A stretch of 64,000 nucleotides of DNA, from the NCBI GenBank assembly GCA_021819435.1, contig JAKARB010000003.1, forward strand, positions 1 through 64,000, written 5' to 3'. Shown piece by piece: positions 32,832 through 43,346 of the stretch. A program made the translations under genes and the position numbers. The DNA comes from Pseudomonadota bacterium. Its GTDB lineage: Bacteria > Pseudomonadota > Gammaproteobacteria > Burkholderiales > Burkholderiaceae_C. Every line of letters starts with the position of its first letter. The stretch's first letter is position 1. Under the pieces are notes generated by a model that searched no databases, was not told where the DNA came from, and saw only the letters and a program-made list of their open reading frames with translations.

Positions 32832-34286
32832 TCAGGCACCGGAGGCCATGGCGGCCTCCGTCACATCCGTGGCCACGCCAGCGGGCAGCATCCCCGCATC
32901 GGCCTCATCCCAAGGCGCGGGGATGCGCACCTGCTGCCACACCGGGTTGTGCAGGGCCTTGTCGATCTCGTCGACCAGTTCGACCATGCCTTCGTAGCCC
33001 GCGTAGGCGTGGTGGCGTTCCTGGTTGATGTCGAGCCAGGGCATGCGGGCTTTGAGCGCGATGAACTGCGAGCGCCCGCCCGAGAGCATGATGTCCGCCC
33101 TCGCCTCGCGCAGCATGTCGTACATCTGGCGCGGGGTCATGTCGTCGATCATGTGGGCGTCGTCACCCATGATCTCCTTGATCTTCTGCTTGTCTTCCTT
33201 GGTGGACTTCTTCACCGAGGTGCCGACGATCTCCATGCCCACTTCCTGCAGGGCCGACACCACCGACCAGCTCTTGACGCCGCCGGTGATGAGCAGCACA
33301 CGTTTGCCCTTGAGGCGGGCCTTGTAGGCCGACAGCCTTTGCCAGGCGCGCGCCTCTTCCACCTCGATGAGGCGCTCGGTGCGATCGATCAGGTCGGCAC
33401 CCGCGCCGCGCGCCACCAGCAGGCGGGCGATCTGCCGCAGCGTGTCGCTCATGTCGGAGATGCCGTAGAACGAGCCTTCGAAGTAGGGGATGTCCCAGCG
33501 CTGCTGCATGCGCGTGGCGATGTTGATCATCGACTTGGAGCACACCATCATGTTCACGCGGGCGCGGTGGCTGCTGGCGACCTCGTCGTAGCGGCCATCG
33601 CCCGAGATGCAGCTGAGGATGCGAACGCCCAGCGCGTCCAGCAGCGGCTTGACCTGCCACAGCTCACCCGAGAGGTTGTACTCACCGATGATGTTGATGT
33701 CGTAAGGCGTGGTGTGTTCAGGCTCGCGCGTGCCGATGACGTGGTCGAGCAGGGCCTCGCCGCCCAGCTTGTTGCCCAGGTTCTTCGGGCCCGCGAAGCC
33801 GGGGCTGTTGACGGGGATGACGGGCACGCCGAACTTCTCGCTGGCGCGCTGGCAGACGGCTTCGATGTCGTCGCCAATGAGGGCCGTCACGCAGGTCTGG
33901 TAGACGAAGACGGCGGGCGGGTGTTGGCGGTCGATGATCTCGCGGATGGCCTTGAACAGGCGCTTCTCGCCGCCGTAGATCACGTCGAGTTCGTTGATGT
34001 CCGTGGTGAAGCCGGTGCGGTAGAGCGTGCTGCCCGACGAAGCGCTGTGGCGGTTGTCCCAGGAGTTGCCTTCGCAGGCGATGGGGCCATGCACGAGGTG
34101 GGCCACGTCGACGATGGGCTGCAACGCGATCTTGGCGCCATCGAAGGCGCAGCCACCGGCGGCCGCGCCCGGGCTGAGTTGCTTGGTGCAGCCCTTCTTG
34201 CGCTCCTTCTCGCCCTTGGCCTGGTTCTTGTCGCAACCAGGCTCGTCGAACACTTCGGCGATCTTCTGTTTGAGCGAGGCGGACAT
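32832..34286 (-). CDS. nifE: FeMo-co scaffold NifE
   Basis: The 484-residue alpha-type subunit of NifEN has KKGCTKQLSPGAAAGGCAFD with the P-cluster-like ligand cysteines and VAHLVHGPIACEGNSW. It is the first gene of the nifE-N-X cluster. The start MSASLKQKIAEVF is favoured over an upstream codon at 34325 that lies in the promoter region. Confidence 0.96.
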   Translation of the reverse strand: MSASLKQKIAEVFDEPGCDKNQAKGEKERKKGCTKQLSPGAAAGGCAFDGAKIALQPIVDVAHLVHGPIACEGNSWDNRHSASSGSTLYRTGFTTDINELDVIYGGEKRLFKAIREIIDRQHPPAVFVYQTCVTALIGDDIEAVCQRASEKFGVPVIPVNSPGFAGPKNLGNKLGGEALLDHVIGTREPEHTTPYDINIIGEYNLSGELWQVKPLLDALGVRILSCISGDGRYDEVASSHRARVNMMVCSKSMINIATRMQQRWDIPYFEGSFYGISDMSDTLRQIARLLVARGAGADLIDRTERLIEVEEARAWQRLSAYKARLKGKRVLLITGGVKSWSVVSALQEVGMEIVGTSVKKSTKEDKQKIKEIMGDDAHMIDDMTPRQMYDMLREARADIMLSGGRSQFIALKARMPWLDINQERHHAYAGYEGMVELVDEIDKALHNPVWQQVRIPAPWDEADAGMLPAGVATDVTEAAMASGA

Positions 34287-34320
34287 GGGGGCTCTCCGGA
34301 GCGGGTGGTGACATCGACTT

Positions 34321-34336
34321 TGCACGAACGGTGCCA
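34321..34336 (-). promoter_or_regulatory. Sigma-54 promoter of nifENX
   Basis: On the minus strand TGGCAC-N5-GTGCA fits the RpoN -24/-12 element with one change (G for T). It lies 35 bases before nifE. Two half-sites like NifA arms (CCCGACAAGG at 34394-34403; CCGACAAACC at 34413-34422) and TGT-N10-CCA at 34434-34449 lie upstream. Confidence 0.65.
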
Positions 34337-34535
34337 GCCATCGTCCCGGGCCTCTTGCCCAGGGCGTTCGAGGCAGGTGCCTTTAGGCGAGGGCCCGACA
34401 AGGCGCCAGGCGCCGACAAACCGAACAAGCCGATGTCGGGAAGCCGCCAAACCGCGAAGGCCTGCCGCGAAGCGCTTTGAGCGCCCGTTGCGCTCGCTTT
34501 GCTCGCTGTGCTCTCTTGCGATCGCTCTTCCAAGA

Positions 34536-35300
34536 TCAGGCCGGCAAGGCCTTGATCTGATCGAAGGTGTCCGCCATCTCGGCAGGGTCGACATCGCACA
34601 CCTGGGCCGCAGCGAACACATCCTCGCCATGCCACCAGCGTTCGGCCGCGTCTGGTGCATCCAGCGCGATCAACAGGGCCGCGTTGAGTTCGTAAGCCAA
34701 CCAGCTCAGGCCCGCGTCGCGCAAGGCACTCTGCATGGCGTTCTGGACCAGCCCGCGCATGCGCATGTGCGGCTCGGAATAGGGGATGTCGTCGGCCTGG
34801 CCCGATGCGGCCCTGGCGCAGGCCCTGCGGTCGTGCGACGCGAGCCCCCGGCAAGCCAGCGGCCTGACCTGGTAGACCACGCACACGCCCCGCGCGATGA
34901 AAGGGCAGCGTTGACGCGAAGCCACGCGCTCGCGCTCGCCCAGGCCTTGCGTCACGGCGTGCGCGCGCTCGACCTGGGCGCGCAGGTCGATGCCATGCTG
35001 CATCAGGCCCGGCGTGATGGCGCGGATGAAAGCCGCCAGCCACAGCACCTCGGGCGCCGTGGCGGTCACGCGCAAGGTGCAGCAGGTGGCGCAGCCGCGG
35101 CCGCAATCCAAGGGCGGCTGCCCTTCGGTTTGGTGGGCCACGTTGGCATCGAAGCTCTGACAGGCTGTCGACAACAGCGCGGCCGACAGCCCCGTGGCGC
35201 TGGCCTCGCCCGCAAAGCCTGTCGAGGACGCGCGCAGGATCTCGGCGAAGCGCCCGTGCAGTTGCCTGAAGTAGCGCAGGGAATCGAGATCGGCCGGCAT
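34536..35300 (-). CDS. YkgJ-family cysteine-cluster protein
   Basis: This 254-residue protein has the zinc/iron-chelating YkgJ motif CGRGCATCCTLRV near residue 73, then RCPFIARGVCVVYQVRPLAC. The family is a putative metal-binding module of unknown activity. It lies in the nifH operon 22 bases after an unknown ORF, and the nifE promoter follows. The start MPADLDSLRYF is preferred. Confidence 0.75.
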   Translation of the reverse strand: MPADLDSLRYFRQLHGRFAEILRASSTGFAGEASATGLSAALLSTACQSFDANVAHQTEGQPPLDCGRGCATCCTLRVTATAPEVLWLAAFIRAITPGLMQHGIDLRAQVERAHAVTQGLGERERVASRQRCPFIARGVCVVYQVRPLACRGLASHDRRACARAASGQADDIPYSEPHMRMRGLVQNAMQSALRDAGLSWLAYELNAALLIALDAPDAAERWWHGEDVFAAAQVCDVDPAEMADTFDQIKALPA

Positions 35301-35322
35301 CGGCGCCTTCAGCTTCCTGCCT

Positions 35323-35835
35323 TCAGCTCTCGGCCACCACGTCCAGCGCCAGCAGCTGCTCGCGCAAAGCATGCAGCGCGCGCCAGCCTCCGTCGCGGGT
35401 GAACAGCGGCTCGACGGGGTCTTCCGAAGCGAGCACGGCGGTCTGCTCGGACCACCAGATGCGCACGTCCCGCAACTCGCAACCATCCGACCCGGGGCCG
35501 ACACGCGCGTTCAAGGCCGCTTCGCAGGCCTGCTCGATCGTCACGGCCTCGGGCTGGTAGCCACCACTTTCGATCAGGTGGTCGGCCCGGTACAAGGGGG
35601 TGTCCAGCCCGTGCTCCTGCACCAGCGACCAGATGGCGGGCATGCGCTCGGGCAACGCGGGGTCAGCCACATGGGCGCCCAGCAGTTCGAGCAGCTCACG
35701 CGGCGTGGCCACATCGTGGATCTCCCACCAGGGCAAGGCGTCGGATTCGGCGACCTTGGTGAGCAGATCCTGCGCGTCGTAGGCGAACCAGGCTGTCGGC
35801 TCGCCCTGGTGCGGCACCTCGACGACGAAGATCAT
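35323..35835 (-). CDS. Hypothetical nif-operon protein (about 170 aa)
   Basis: The soluble 170-residue protein begins MIFVVEVPHQGEPTAWFAYD and has acidic, Trp-containing segments (LPWWEIHDVATPRELLELLG). It has no signal or membrane span, and I recognise no family. Its ATG overlaps the preceding stop by one base (TGATG), showing coupling. It lies in the nifHDK transcript, so a role in nitrogenase support is likely by context only. Confidence 0.7.
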   Translation of the reverse strand: MIFVVEVPHQGEPTAWFAYDAQDLLTKVAESDALPWWEIHDVATPRELLELLGAHVADPALPERMPAIWSLVQEHGLDTPLYRADHLIESGGYQPEAVTIEQACEAALNARVGPGSDGCELRDVRIWWSEQTAVLASEDPVEPLFTRDGGWRALHALREQLLALDVVAES

Positions 35836-36155
35836 CACTCCACCCCTTCGAGCGCGGCCTTGGCCCACATGATCTTGCGGAAGCGCTCGGCCAGCGCGAT
35901 GGGGTCGTTCTCGAACTGGCGGCGCGCGGCGTCCATCGCGCCTTGTGCGATCGCCGCTTCGTCGTGCCGCAAAGGAATGCGGCCCGCCATGTGGGTGGCG
36001 CCGGGCACCGCTTTCGCGATGGCCTGGCGGTTGGGGTGTTCGATCAGGGGCACGAGGGTGTCGGCCTCGCGTGCCCCGGCCAGGCAGAGCCAGCCATCGA
36101 TGACCTCGACCTTGCGGCCGTCCTGGGTGGTCTTGACGAAAACGGGCTCTGCCAT
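35835..36155 (-). CDS. Hypothetical nifK-adjacent protein (106 aa)
   Basis: The protein of 106 residues begins MAEPVFVKTTQDGRKVEVID and is rich in Ala and charged residues. The family is not recognised. It starts 14 bases after the nifK stop and is coupled to the next ORF, so it is co-transcribed with nifHDK. A basic, possibly helical C-terminal half (AQGAMDAARRQFENDPIALA) is visible. Confidence 0.7.
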   Translation of the reverse strand: MAEPVFVKTTQDGRKVEVIDGWLCLAGAREADTLVPLIEHPNRQAIAKAVPGATHMAGRIPLRHDEAAIAQGAMDAARRQFENDPIALAERFRKIMWAKAALEGVE

Positions 36156-36169
36156 GGTGGCCTCCAGCT

Positions 36170-37726
36170 TCAGCGGATGATGTCGTACGAGTAGTCGGTC
36201 TTGCCGGGCACGATGGTGTTGGCGTCCAGCGCTTCGAAGAACTCGTCGAGTAGCATCACCAGCACGCGCAGCGCGCCTTCGTAGCCCCAGGTGGGGTAGC
36301 GGTGGTAGTGGTGGCGATCGAAGATCGGGAAGACCATGCGGATCAGCGGCGTCTTGGTGTCGCGCTCCAGGTACTTGCCGTAGGTGTTGCCGATCAGGAA
36401 GTCCACCGGCTCGGTGTGCAGCAGCGAGCGCATGTGCCACAGGTCGCGCTTGGCGTAGGCCTTGCAACCCTTGCCGTAGGGCGAGGCGTCGAACAAGGCC
36501 TGCACCTTGGCTTCCCAGCCGCTGTCGCCGTTGGTGGCCAACACGTGGGCCGGCTCGGCGCCCAGTTCCAGCAGGAACTGGGTCAGGCCCAGCATCTGGT
36601 CGGGGTCGCCGTACAGGGCGTAGCGCTTGCCGTGCAAGTGGGCCTGGCTGTCGGCCATGGCGTCCACCAGTTGGCCGCGCTCTTTTTCGAGCTGGGCGGG
36701 CACGGGCTTGCCGGTCAGGCGCGAGAGCGCCAGCACGAAGGCGTCGGTGCCGGCCACGCCGGTGGGGCTGTTGAGCAGCACCACTTCCTGGCCCTTTTCC
36801 TGGATGTACTTGGCTGTCTTCTCGCAGCAGTATTCCTGGAAGACGATGGTGGCCTTGGCGTGCAGGGCGCGCTCGACTTCTTCCTTGGTCGTGCCGCCTT
36901 CGTACATGCGGAACTCGCCGTCGGTGGGCGTGTTCCACACCTCGGAGGGGTCGCAGATGATGGTGTGGTCGACGCCGAAGAGTTCGAAGATGCGGCGGAT
37001 TTCCTTCATGTTGCCCACGACGAAGCCGTCGAAGCCACCGATGAAGTTGATCGACTCGTTGGGCACGCGCTTGAGGGCCTCGGCCGTGCCGGACTTGCCG
37101 TCCCAGAAGTGCTGCAGGATGCCCAGCAGCGCGTTGTCGTAGCCGGTCACGTGGCTGCCCACGAAGGCCGGTGTGTGGGCGTAAGGCACGTCGAATTCGG
37201 CCGGCACGCTGCCCTTTTCCTTGCTCGTCTTGATGAAGGCGTTGAGGTCGTCACCGATCACCTCGGCCATGCAAGTCGTCGACACGGCGATCATGTCGGG
37301 CTTGTAGAGGTTGTAGGTGTTGGCCAGGCCGTCGATCATGTTGTTGAGGCCACCGAACACGGCCGCGTCTTCCGTCATCGACGACGACACGCAGGAAGTC
37401 GGCTCCTTGAAGTGACGCGAGAAGTGCGAGCGGTAGTAGGCCACGCAGCCTTGCGAACCATGCACGAAGCTCATGGTCTTGGCGAAGCCGTTGGCCACGT
37501 AGACCGCGCCCAGCGGCTGGCAGGCCTTGGCGGGGTTGACGACCAGAGAATCACGCTTGAAGTTCTTCTCTTTGTAGTCTTCGGTTTTGGTCCACTCGAC
37601 GATCTGCTTGATCTTCTCGTCGGCGTGGTTGAACTCGAAGGCCTTCTTGCCTTCGAGCATGCTTTGGTATTCCGGCTCGCGGAACAGGAATTCGTGGTCC
37701 AGGACCTTGTCTGCGCTTTGAGGCAT
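36170..37726 (-). CDS. nifK: Nitrogenase MoFe protein beta chain NifK
   Basis: The 518-residue beta subunit has [39 protein letters not shown] and [15 protein letters not shown] segments carrying P-cluster cysteines and the conserved serine. With NifD it forms the alpha2beta2 MoFe protein. It follows nifD by 22 bases. Confidence 0.98.
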   Translation of the reverse strand: MPQSADKVLDHEFLFREPEYQSMLEGKKAFEFNHADEKIKQIVEWTKTEDYKEKNFKRDSLVVNPAKACQPLGAVYVANGFAKTMSFVHGSQGCVAYYRSHFSRHFKEPTSCVSSSMTEDAAVFGGLNNMIDGLANTYNLYKPDMIAVSTTCMAEVIGDDLNAFIKTSKEKGSVPAEFDVPYAHTPAFVGSHVTGYDNALLGILQHFWDGKSGTAEALKRVPNESINFIGGFDGFVVGNMKEIRRIFELFGVDHTIICDPSEVWNTPTDGEFRMYEGGTTKEEVERALHAKATIVFQEYCCEKTAKYIQEKGQEVVLLNSPTGVAGTDAFVLALSRLTGKPVPAQLEKERGQLVDAMADSQAHLHGKRYALYGDPDQMLGLTQFLLELGAEPAHVLATNGDSGWEAKVQALFDASPYGKGCKAYAKRDLWHMRSLLHTEPVDFLIGNTYGKYLERDTKTPLIRMVFPIFDRHHYHRYPTWGYEGALRVLVMLLDEFFEALDANTIVPGKTDYSYDIIR

Positions 37727-37748
37727 GATTTTCTCCAGGGTCAGGTTC

Positions 37749-39203
37749 TTAGTTCTTCCAGGGGGCCTTGGTCAGGCCCCAGATCGGGCTGCTGATGGCC
37801 ATGTCCATGTCACGCGCGAAGATGGCGAAGCCGTCGTAGCCGTGATAGGGGCCGGAGTAGTCCCAGCTGTGCATCTGGCGGAAGGGCACACCCATCTTCT
37901 GGAAGACGTACTTCTCCTTGATGCCCGAGCCGATCAGGTCGGGCTTGACCTTGTCGACGAACTGCTCGAACTCGTAGCCAGTCACGTCGTCGTAGATCAG
38001 CGTGGAGTCCTTGATGTAGTGGGTGGTGCGCTGGTAGTCGTCGTTGTGGCCGAACTCGTAGCCAGTGCCGACCACTTCCATGCCCAGGTCCTCGTAGGCG
38101 CCGATGACGTGGCGGGGGCGCAGGCCACCGACGTAGAGCATCACGCGCTTGCCTTCGAGGCGGGGCTTGTACTTGTCGATGACGGCCTGCATCAGCGGCT
38201 TGTACTTGGCGATCACCTCCTCGGCCTTGGCCTGGATGGTGGCGTCGAAGTGCGAGGCGATCTCGCGCAGCGACTTCTCGATCTGCGTGGGGCCGAAGAA
38301 GTTGTACTCCACCCATGGGATGCCGTACTTCTCTTCCATGTGCCGGCTGATGTAGTTCATCGAGCGGTAGCAGTGCAGCACGTTGAGCTTGGCCTTGGGC
38401 GTGTTCTCCAGCTCGGCGATGGTGCCGTCGCCCGACCATTGCGCGATCACGCGCAGGCCGATCTCTTCGAGCAGGATGCGGCTGGACCAGGCGTCGCCAC
38501 CGATGTTGTAGTCGCCGATGATGGCCACGTCGTAGGGCGTGGCCTGGAACTCGTGTTCCTTCTTGGTCTTGCCATCGAACACCCAGTCGCGGATGGCGTC
38601 GTTGGCGATGTGGTGGCCCAGCGATTGCGACACGCCACGGAAGCCTTCGCAGCGCACGGGCACGATGGTGTGGTTGTCGTATTCCTTGGACTTCTTCTTG
38701 GAGACGGCTTCGATGTCGTCGCCGATCAGGCCGATCGGGCACTCGGACTGCACCGAGATGCCCTTGTTCAGCGGGAACAGCTCCTGGATCTCGTCGACGA
38801 TCTTCTCGAGCTTCTTGTCGCCGCCGAAGACGATGTCTTTTTCCTGGAAGTCGGAGGTGAACTGCATGGTCACGAAGGTGTCCACGCCGGTCACGCCGAT
38901 GTAGTAGTTGCGACGCGCGGCCCAGCTGTACTGGCCGCAACCCACGGGGCCGTGGGAGATGTGGATCATGTCCTTGATGGGGCCCCAGACCACGCCCTTG
39001 GAGCCGGCGTAGGCGCAACCGCGGATGGTCATCACACCGGGCAGGGACTTGATGTTGGACTTCACGCCGCAGTCGGGCTTGCCGGCTTCGTACGTGCCCA
39101 GGTGCTTGGCGCGCCGCTTGGCCATCTTTTCCGGATAGGCCTTCAGCACTTCATCGATCAGGGCCTTGTTGGCGGCCTTGCGTTCTTCTACGGTCATGCT
39201 CAT
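37749..39203 (-). CDS. nifD: Nitrogenase MoFe protein alpha chain NifD
   Basis: The 484-residue alpha subunit has the P-cluster region [18 protein letters not shown] and [11 protein letters not shown]. The FeMo-co cysteine lies in [13 protein letters not shown] and the histidine ligand in [14 protein letters not shown]. It is the catalytic half of molybdenum nitrogenase. The start [13 protein letters not shown] has a ribosome site; the upstream codons are shadow. Confidence 0.98.
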   Translation of the reverse strand: MSMTVEERKAANKALIDEVLKAYPEKMAKRRAKHLGTYEAGKPDCGVKSNIKSLPGVMTIRGCAYAGSKGVVWGPIKDMIHISHGPVGCGQYSWAARRNYYIGVTGVDTFVTMQFTSDFQEKDIVFGGDKKLEKIVDEIQELFPLNKGISVQSECPIGLIGDDIEAVSKKKSKEYDNHTIVPVRCEGFRGVSQSLGHHIANDAIRDWVFDGKTKKEHEFQATPYDVAIIGDYNIGGDAWSSRILLEEIGLRVIAQWSGDGTIAELENTPKAKLNVLHCYRSMNYISRHMEEKYGIPWVEYNFFGPTQIEKSLREIASHFDATIQAKAEEVIAKYKPLMQAVIDKYKPRLEGKRVMLYVGGLRPRHVIGAYEDLGMEVVGTGYEFGHNDDYQRTTHYIKDSTLIYDDVTGYEFEQFVDKVKPDLIGSGIKEKYVFQKMGVPFRQMHSWDYSGPYHGYDGFAIFARDMDMAISSPIWGLTKAPWKN

Positions 39204-39301
39204 GGTGGGACTCCACGGTGAGGGGCTTGTCTGAGGGGGGAGGATTCGGGGCTTGCTGGTCAGGGAGGGCACCGGGCCCTCCCCCTGTCAGCCTGTGGTC
39301 G

Positions 39302-40510
<1,209 letters not shown>

Positions 40511-40665
40511 TCACGAACTCGCTTTTGAGGCGGCTCTTGCAGGCACTTGCCACCTGGTTCAGCCATCGCCAGCTTGCGTTGCGTCAAGGCTTGCGAGGCA
40601 GATCGGGTGAGTCATGTCAAGGCGACGGCGCTGGCAGGCCACGCAAGCACGCAGGCGTCTCAGCC

Positions 40666-40680
40666 TGGCATGCGCTTTGC
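40666..40680 (+). promoter_or_regulatory. Sigma-54 promoter of the truncated hemoglobin gene
   Basis: TGGCAT-N5-TTGC is a full RpoN element pointing right. The predicted start point, about 12 bases past the -12 GC, falls at ~40692, directly before the ATG at 40693. Confidence 0.8.
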
Positions 40681-40692
40681 GCTGAAGTGCCC

Positions 40693-41166
40693 ATGACCAC
40701 GCCACACGCCTTGCCTCAGATCGCCCCGGCGGTCGCCAACCCGCACTTCGGCCGCATCGGCGGCGAAGAGGCGGTGGCCCGGCTGGTCGAGGCGTTCTAC
40801 CGCTGGATGGACACCTTGCCCGAGGCGGCTGGCATCCGCGCCATGCACGAGCCCGATCTGTCGCAGACCAAGGCCGTGCTCAAGCTCTACCTCAACGAAT
40901 GGCTGGGCGGACCGAAGCGCTACACGGCCGAACGCGGCCGCCCCGCGCTGCGCCGCAAGCACCTGCCGTTCGCCATCGGCCAGGCCGAAGTTGATGCGTG
41001 GCTGCTTTGCATGTCTCGCGCGCTCGACGAGGTGGTGAGCGACGCGGCGTTGCGCGCCGAGTTGATGGCCGCCTTCTCACGCACCGCGCAGGCCGTGCGC
41101 AACGACACCCCGCATCACCATGGGGGCACGCCACATGGCGGCCCGCCCTCCACTTTGGTTCTCTGA
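40693..41166 (+). CDS. Truncated hemoglobin (group II-like)
   Basis: The protein of 157 residues has the globin segments GRIGGEEAVARLVEAFYRWM, KLYLNEWLGGPKRYTAERG and the proximal-side RRKHLPFAIGQAEVDAWLLC. A His-rich tail (HHHGGTPHGG) extends the C-terminus. It binds oxygen or NO. Its placement divergent from nifH, behind a sigma-54 promoter, suggests oxygen or NO handling under nitrogen-fixing conditions. The start at 40693 is needed to keep the first helix. Confidence 0.85.
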   Translation: MTTPHALPQIAPAVANPHFGRIGGEEAVARLVEAFYRWMDTLPEAAGIRAMHEPDLSQTKAVLKLYLNEWLGGPKRYTAERGRPALRRKHLPFAIGQAEVDAWLLCMSRALDEVVSDAALRAELMAAFSRTAQAVRNDTPHHHGGTPHGGPPSTLVL

Positions 41167-41209
41167 CCCGAGCAAACCCGTTCGCCCAACAACCACGCAA
41201 AGGAACACC

Positions 41210-41818
41210 ATGTCCGCCCTCCTCTCACCCACCACCATCGACCAGACCGCCTTCGGCACGCTGGATGCGCAGAAGCGCTTGCAGAACCCGGTGCTCAAGG
41301 GCCCCACCCACGTTGCCGGCCGCTTCGGCTTTCGCGGCGAGCTGGCGCTGCGTTTCTCGGCCCAGATGGCCGACGAGGCACGGCCGCCCGAGCTGACCTG
41401 CGACCAGGTGATGGCCGTCGCCATGGCGGGGCAGAAGAGCATCCCCTTCTTCGCGGGTTACCTGCTGTCGTTCGAACACCTCAAGGATGTGGCCGAGGTG
41501 CTGGGCGATGCGTTGACGGCGGGCGGCAAGTACTTCCTGTTTTGCAACAACATCGACCTGAGCCGCAAGTACCAGGTGCCTTACAAGGGCGCGATGTTCT
41601 ATGTGTTGCCGATCGACGAGGCGACGGTCTACAACGAGTTGCTGGAGTTGTTGTACCTGGAGAAGGGCGACCTCAAGAAGCTCGACACGGCGGGCAAGCT
41701 CGATGCGGTCGCGGACGCGGCGCTGAAGTTCGACGTGACGTTCGACACGATGACTTATGCGGAGGGCGTGGCCACGATGGGGCCGGTGCGCAACCCCAAT
41801 GAGAACCGGCCGGTTTGA
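41210..41818 (+). CDS. Unrecognised nif-linked protein (about 202 aa)
   Basis: This 202-residue protein follows the hemoglobin by 43 bases with an AAAGGA ribosome site. It reads as a soluble alpha/beta protein (FGFRGELALRFSAQMADEA; IPFFAGYLLSFEHLKDVAEV; YKGAMFYVLPIDEATVYNEL) with one cysteine in TCDQVM and one in FLFCNNI. I do not recognise the family. By position it is co-expressed with the hemoglobin, so an oxygen or redox link is possible but unproven. Confidence 0.65.
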   Translation: MSALLSPTTIDQTAFGTLDAQKRLQNPVLKGPTHVAGRFGFRGELALRFSAQMADEARPPELTCDQVMAVAMAGQKSIPFFAGYLLSFEHLKDVAEVLGDALTAGGKYFLFCNNIDLSRKYQVPYKGAMFYVLPIDEATVYNELLELLYLEKGDLKKLDTAGKLDAVADAALKFDVTFDTMTYAEGVATMGPVRNPNENRPV

Positions 41819-41824
41819 TTGATC

Positions 41825-42055
41825 ATGCCGATCTACGCTTACCGTTGTCAGGGCTGTGGCGAGCATTTCGAGTTGCTCGTGCGGGGGGGGACGTTGGTGG
41901 CTTGCCCGCGTTGCGGGGCCACGGCGTTGGACAAGTGTGTGACGGCTCCTGCGGCGCCGGGGAAGTCGAAGGCTTTGTTGCAGCGGGCCAGGGTGCAGGC
42001 GGCGAAGGAGGGCCATTTCAGCAATTACTCGGCGAGTGAGCGGCCGAAGGGGTGA
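41825..42055 (+). CDS. FmdB-family zinc-ribbon protein
   Basis: The 76-residue protein opens MPIYAYRCQGCGEHFELLV and has a second CPRCG pair, the two-knuckle zinc ribbon of the FmdB regulatory family. The role is unknown. It starts just after the preceding stop, so it may be in the same transcript as the hemoglobin. Confidence 0.75.
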   Translation: MPIYAYRCQGCGEHFELLVRGGTLVACPRCGATALDKCVTAPAAPGKSKALLQRARVQAAKEGHFSNYSASERPKG

Positions 42056-42296
42056 TGCCTGGGTGGTTGCTGGTTGCAGCGGTTTTTCGGGAGAGCGCGA
42101 GGCGGGGGCTGCGGCGGTGTGTGGGCGGGCGCCAGGGTGGTGGTCCTGCCTTTGGCAGGACTCCCCTGTGGTGCTCGCCCACACACCGCCTCCGCCCTTT
42201 TCCGCCTCGCTCGTGGCATGCCACGTCGGTTTTCGTGCGCAGGTTGGGTGGATTGATCAGGTTCCGGCTTGGCCTGGGTTGGGGGTTCAGGCGTGC

Positions 42297-42527
42297 GCCG
42301 AGCTCTTTGGGTGGTTCGCCGAGTCTTTTGGGCGGCGCGCGGCACTTTGGGGGCGGCACGCCGAGTGTTGTGCTCGGGACGCGGCGCTTTTTGCTCGGCG
42401 CGCCGAGCTTGGAACTCGACTCATGCCCTTCGAAAGGGCGCGAGCCAGTCTGAGAACTCGGTGTTTGTCTGAAATAACTCGGATCGTGTCCGAAAAAGAC
42501 TGATGCGCCGAGCTCGGAGCTCGGGTG
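42297..42527. repeat. Eleven degenerate 21-bp units, each a quasi-palindrome
   Basis: Cutting the sequence every 21 bases from 42297 gives eleven aligned units, most starting GCCGAG or GCGG and carrying CTCGG or GGCGG in the second half. The best units approach GCCGAGC-N5-GCTCGGC plus two bases. The period is exactly two helical turns and also seven codons, which explains the open frames across it. Units 1-6 are best conserved and units 7-10 are degraded. It is not CRISPR, because there are no spacers. Confidence 0.75.
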
Positions 42528-42864
42528 ATGTCGTGAATCAGCGCGTGGCTGGGGAGTTGAGCCCGAACCATGGCCCATGGGCAGCCAGATCAGCGTGAAG
42601 CCTGGGGATTGCGGCTGCGATCAAGGTGCCCTATTCCTTGGCCACACCCCCTCGTCCCGCCTTATCTCCGCATGCGGAAAGCGGGGCACAAAGGGCGAAG
42701 CCGGCATCGGCTCGGGCGCCTCGCGGGTGCCGAGGAGCGGAGCGGCGAGGTGGGCGCGCGTCAGCGCGCTTCGTCATCTGACTGGCCCGGATTGTCTGAA
42801 CGCAGCGCCCACAGGGCGCGGAGTGAGTTGGAGGGCCCCACCTCGCTGGGAGCACCGCAGGGAA

Positions 42865-42883
42865 GTCACGCCAAGGGCGTGAC
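42865..42883. repeat. Perfect hairpin in the gene-free stretch
   Basis: GTCACGCC (42865-42872) pairs with GGCGTGAC (42876-42883) around AAG. There is no U run on either strand, so the role is unclear. Confidence 0.4.
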
Positions 42884-43038
42884 CACCCGCGCGGCGCCCG
42901 AGCCGATGCCGGCGCAGCCCGCCCCGCGCTGCCACGCAAAAGCGCTCAACCCCACGCAAGTGGCAACAGACGAAAGCACCAGGCAACACCCATGAGCCGC
43001 GATCCACGGAGCCTCGACGTCACCCAAGCACCCAGCCC

Positions 43039-43335
43039 TCAAACGAAGCTCAACACCTCTACCGTCACCGACTCCTCTCCCAACACAGCCTGACAAGCCA
43101 GACGCGACTTCGACCCCACCCCCACCATCGTGTCGAGCTTCTCGTTCTCCGAACGCTGGATCTTCGACAAGCCCTTGCGCCCCTCATGAACGAAAACATG
43201 GCAAGCCCCGCACTGCCCCTTGCCCTCGCACTTGCTGAGGATGGCGGCGCCAGCGGCCTTCAGCGCGGCGAACAAGGTGACACCCGGCGTGGCTTCGAAG
43301 GTGGTGTTGGCCGGCAAGATGGTGAGCGTGGTCAT
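43039..43335 (-). CDS. [2Fe-2S] ferredoxin, nif-associated
   Basis: The 98-residue plant-type ferredoxin fold has ligands in CEGKGQCGACHVF (Cys-X5-Cys-X2-Cys) and RLACQ. It is the last gene of the nifB operon. The start MTTLTILPANTTF has GGAG upstream, directly after an AAAC-repeat tract. It probably serves a nitrogenase accessory step; its exact partner is not visible. Confidence 0.85.
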   Translation of the reverse strand: MTTLTILPANTTFEATPGVTLFAALKAAGAAILSKCEGKGQCGACHVFVHEGRKGLSKIQRSENEKLDTMVGVGSKSRLACQAVLGEESVTVEVLSFV

Positions 43336-43346
43336 GTGATTTCTCC

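Larger units (their letters stand above)
42056..43038. other. Gene-free stretch with repeats
   Basis: No supported gene lies in these 983 bases. Open frames on both strands lack ribosome sites and read as low-complexity Pro/Ser/Arg. The left half contains an 11-unit, 21-base array (42297-42527). The right half is G+C-rich with a perfect hairpin at 42865-42883 and no other recognised element. Confidence 0.7.

Noticed and set aside
32769..35402. A long plus-strand frame opposite nifE and its promoter
   Set aside because: The true gene here is nifE on the minus strand. The frame has low-complexity sequence and crosses a sigma-54 promoter.
41815..41828. FNR box near the FmdB gene start
   Set aside because: TTGATTGATCATG has the wrong spacing and lacks the second ATCAA arm.
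42297..42527. CRISPR array
   Set aside because: Units abut with no spacers, the unit is too short and too variable, and no cas gene is near.
42018..42578. A 186-codon minus-strand frame in the repeat region
   Set aside because: It is open because the repeat period (21) is a multiple of three. No ribosome site, and the sequence is Pro/Ser/Arg low complexity.
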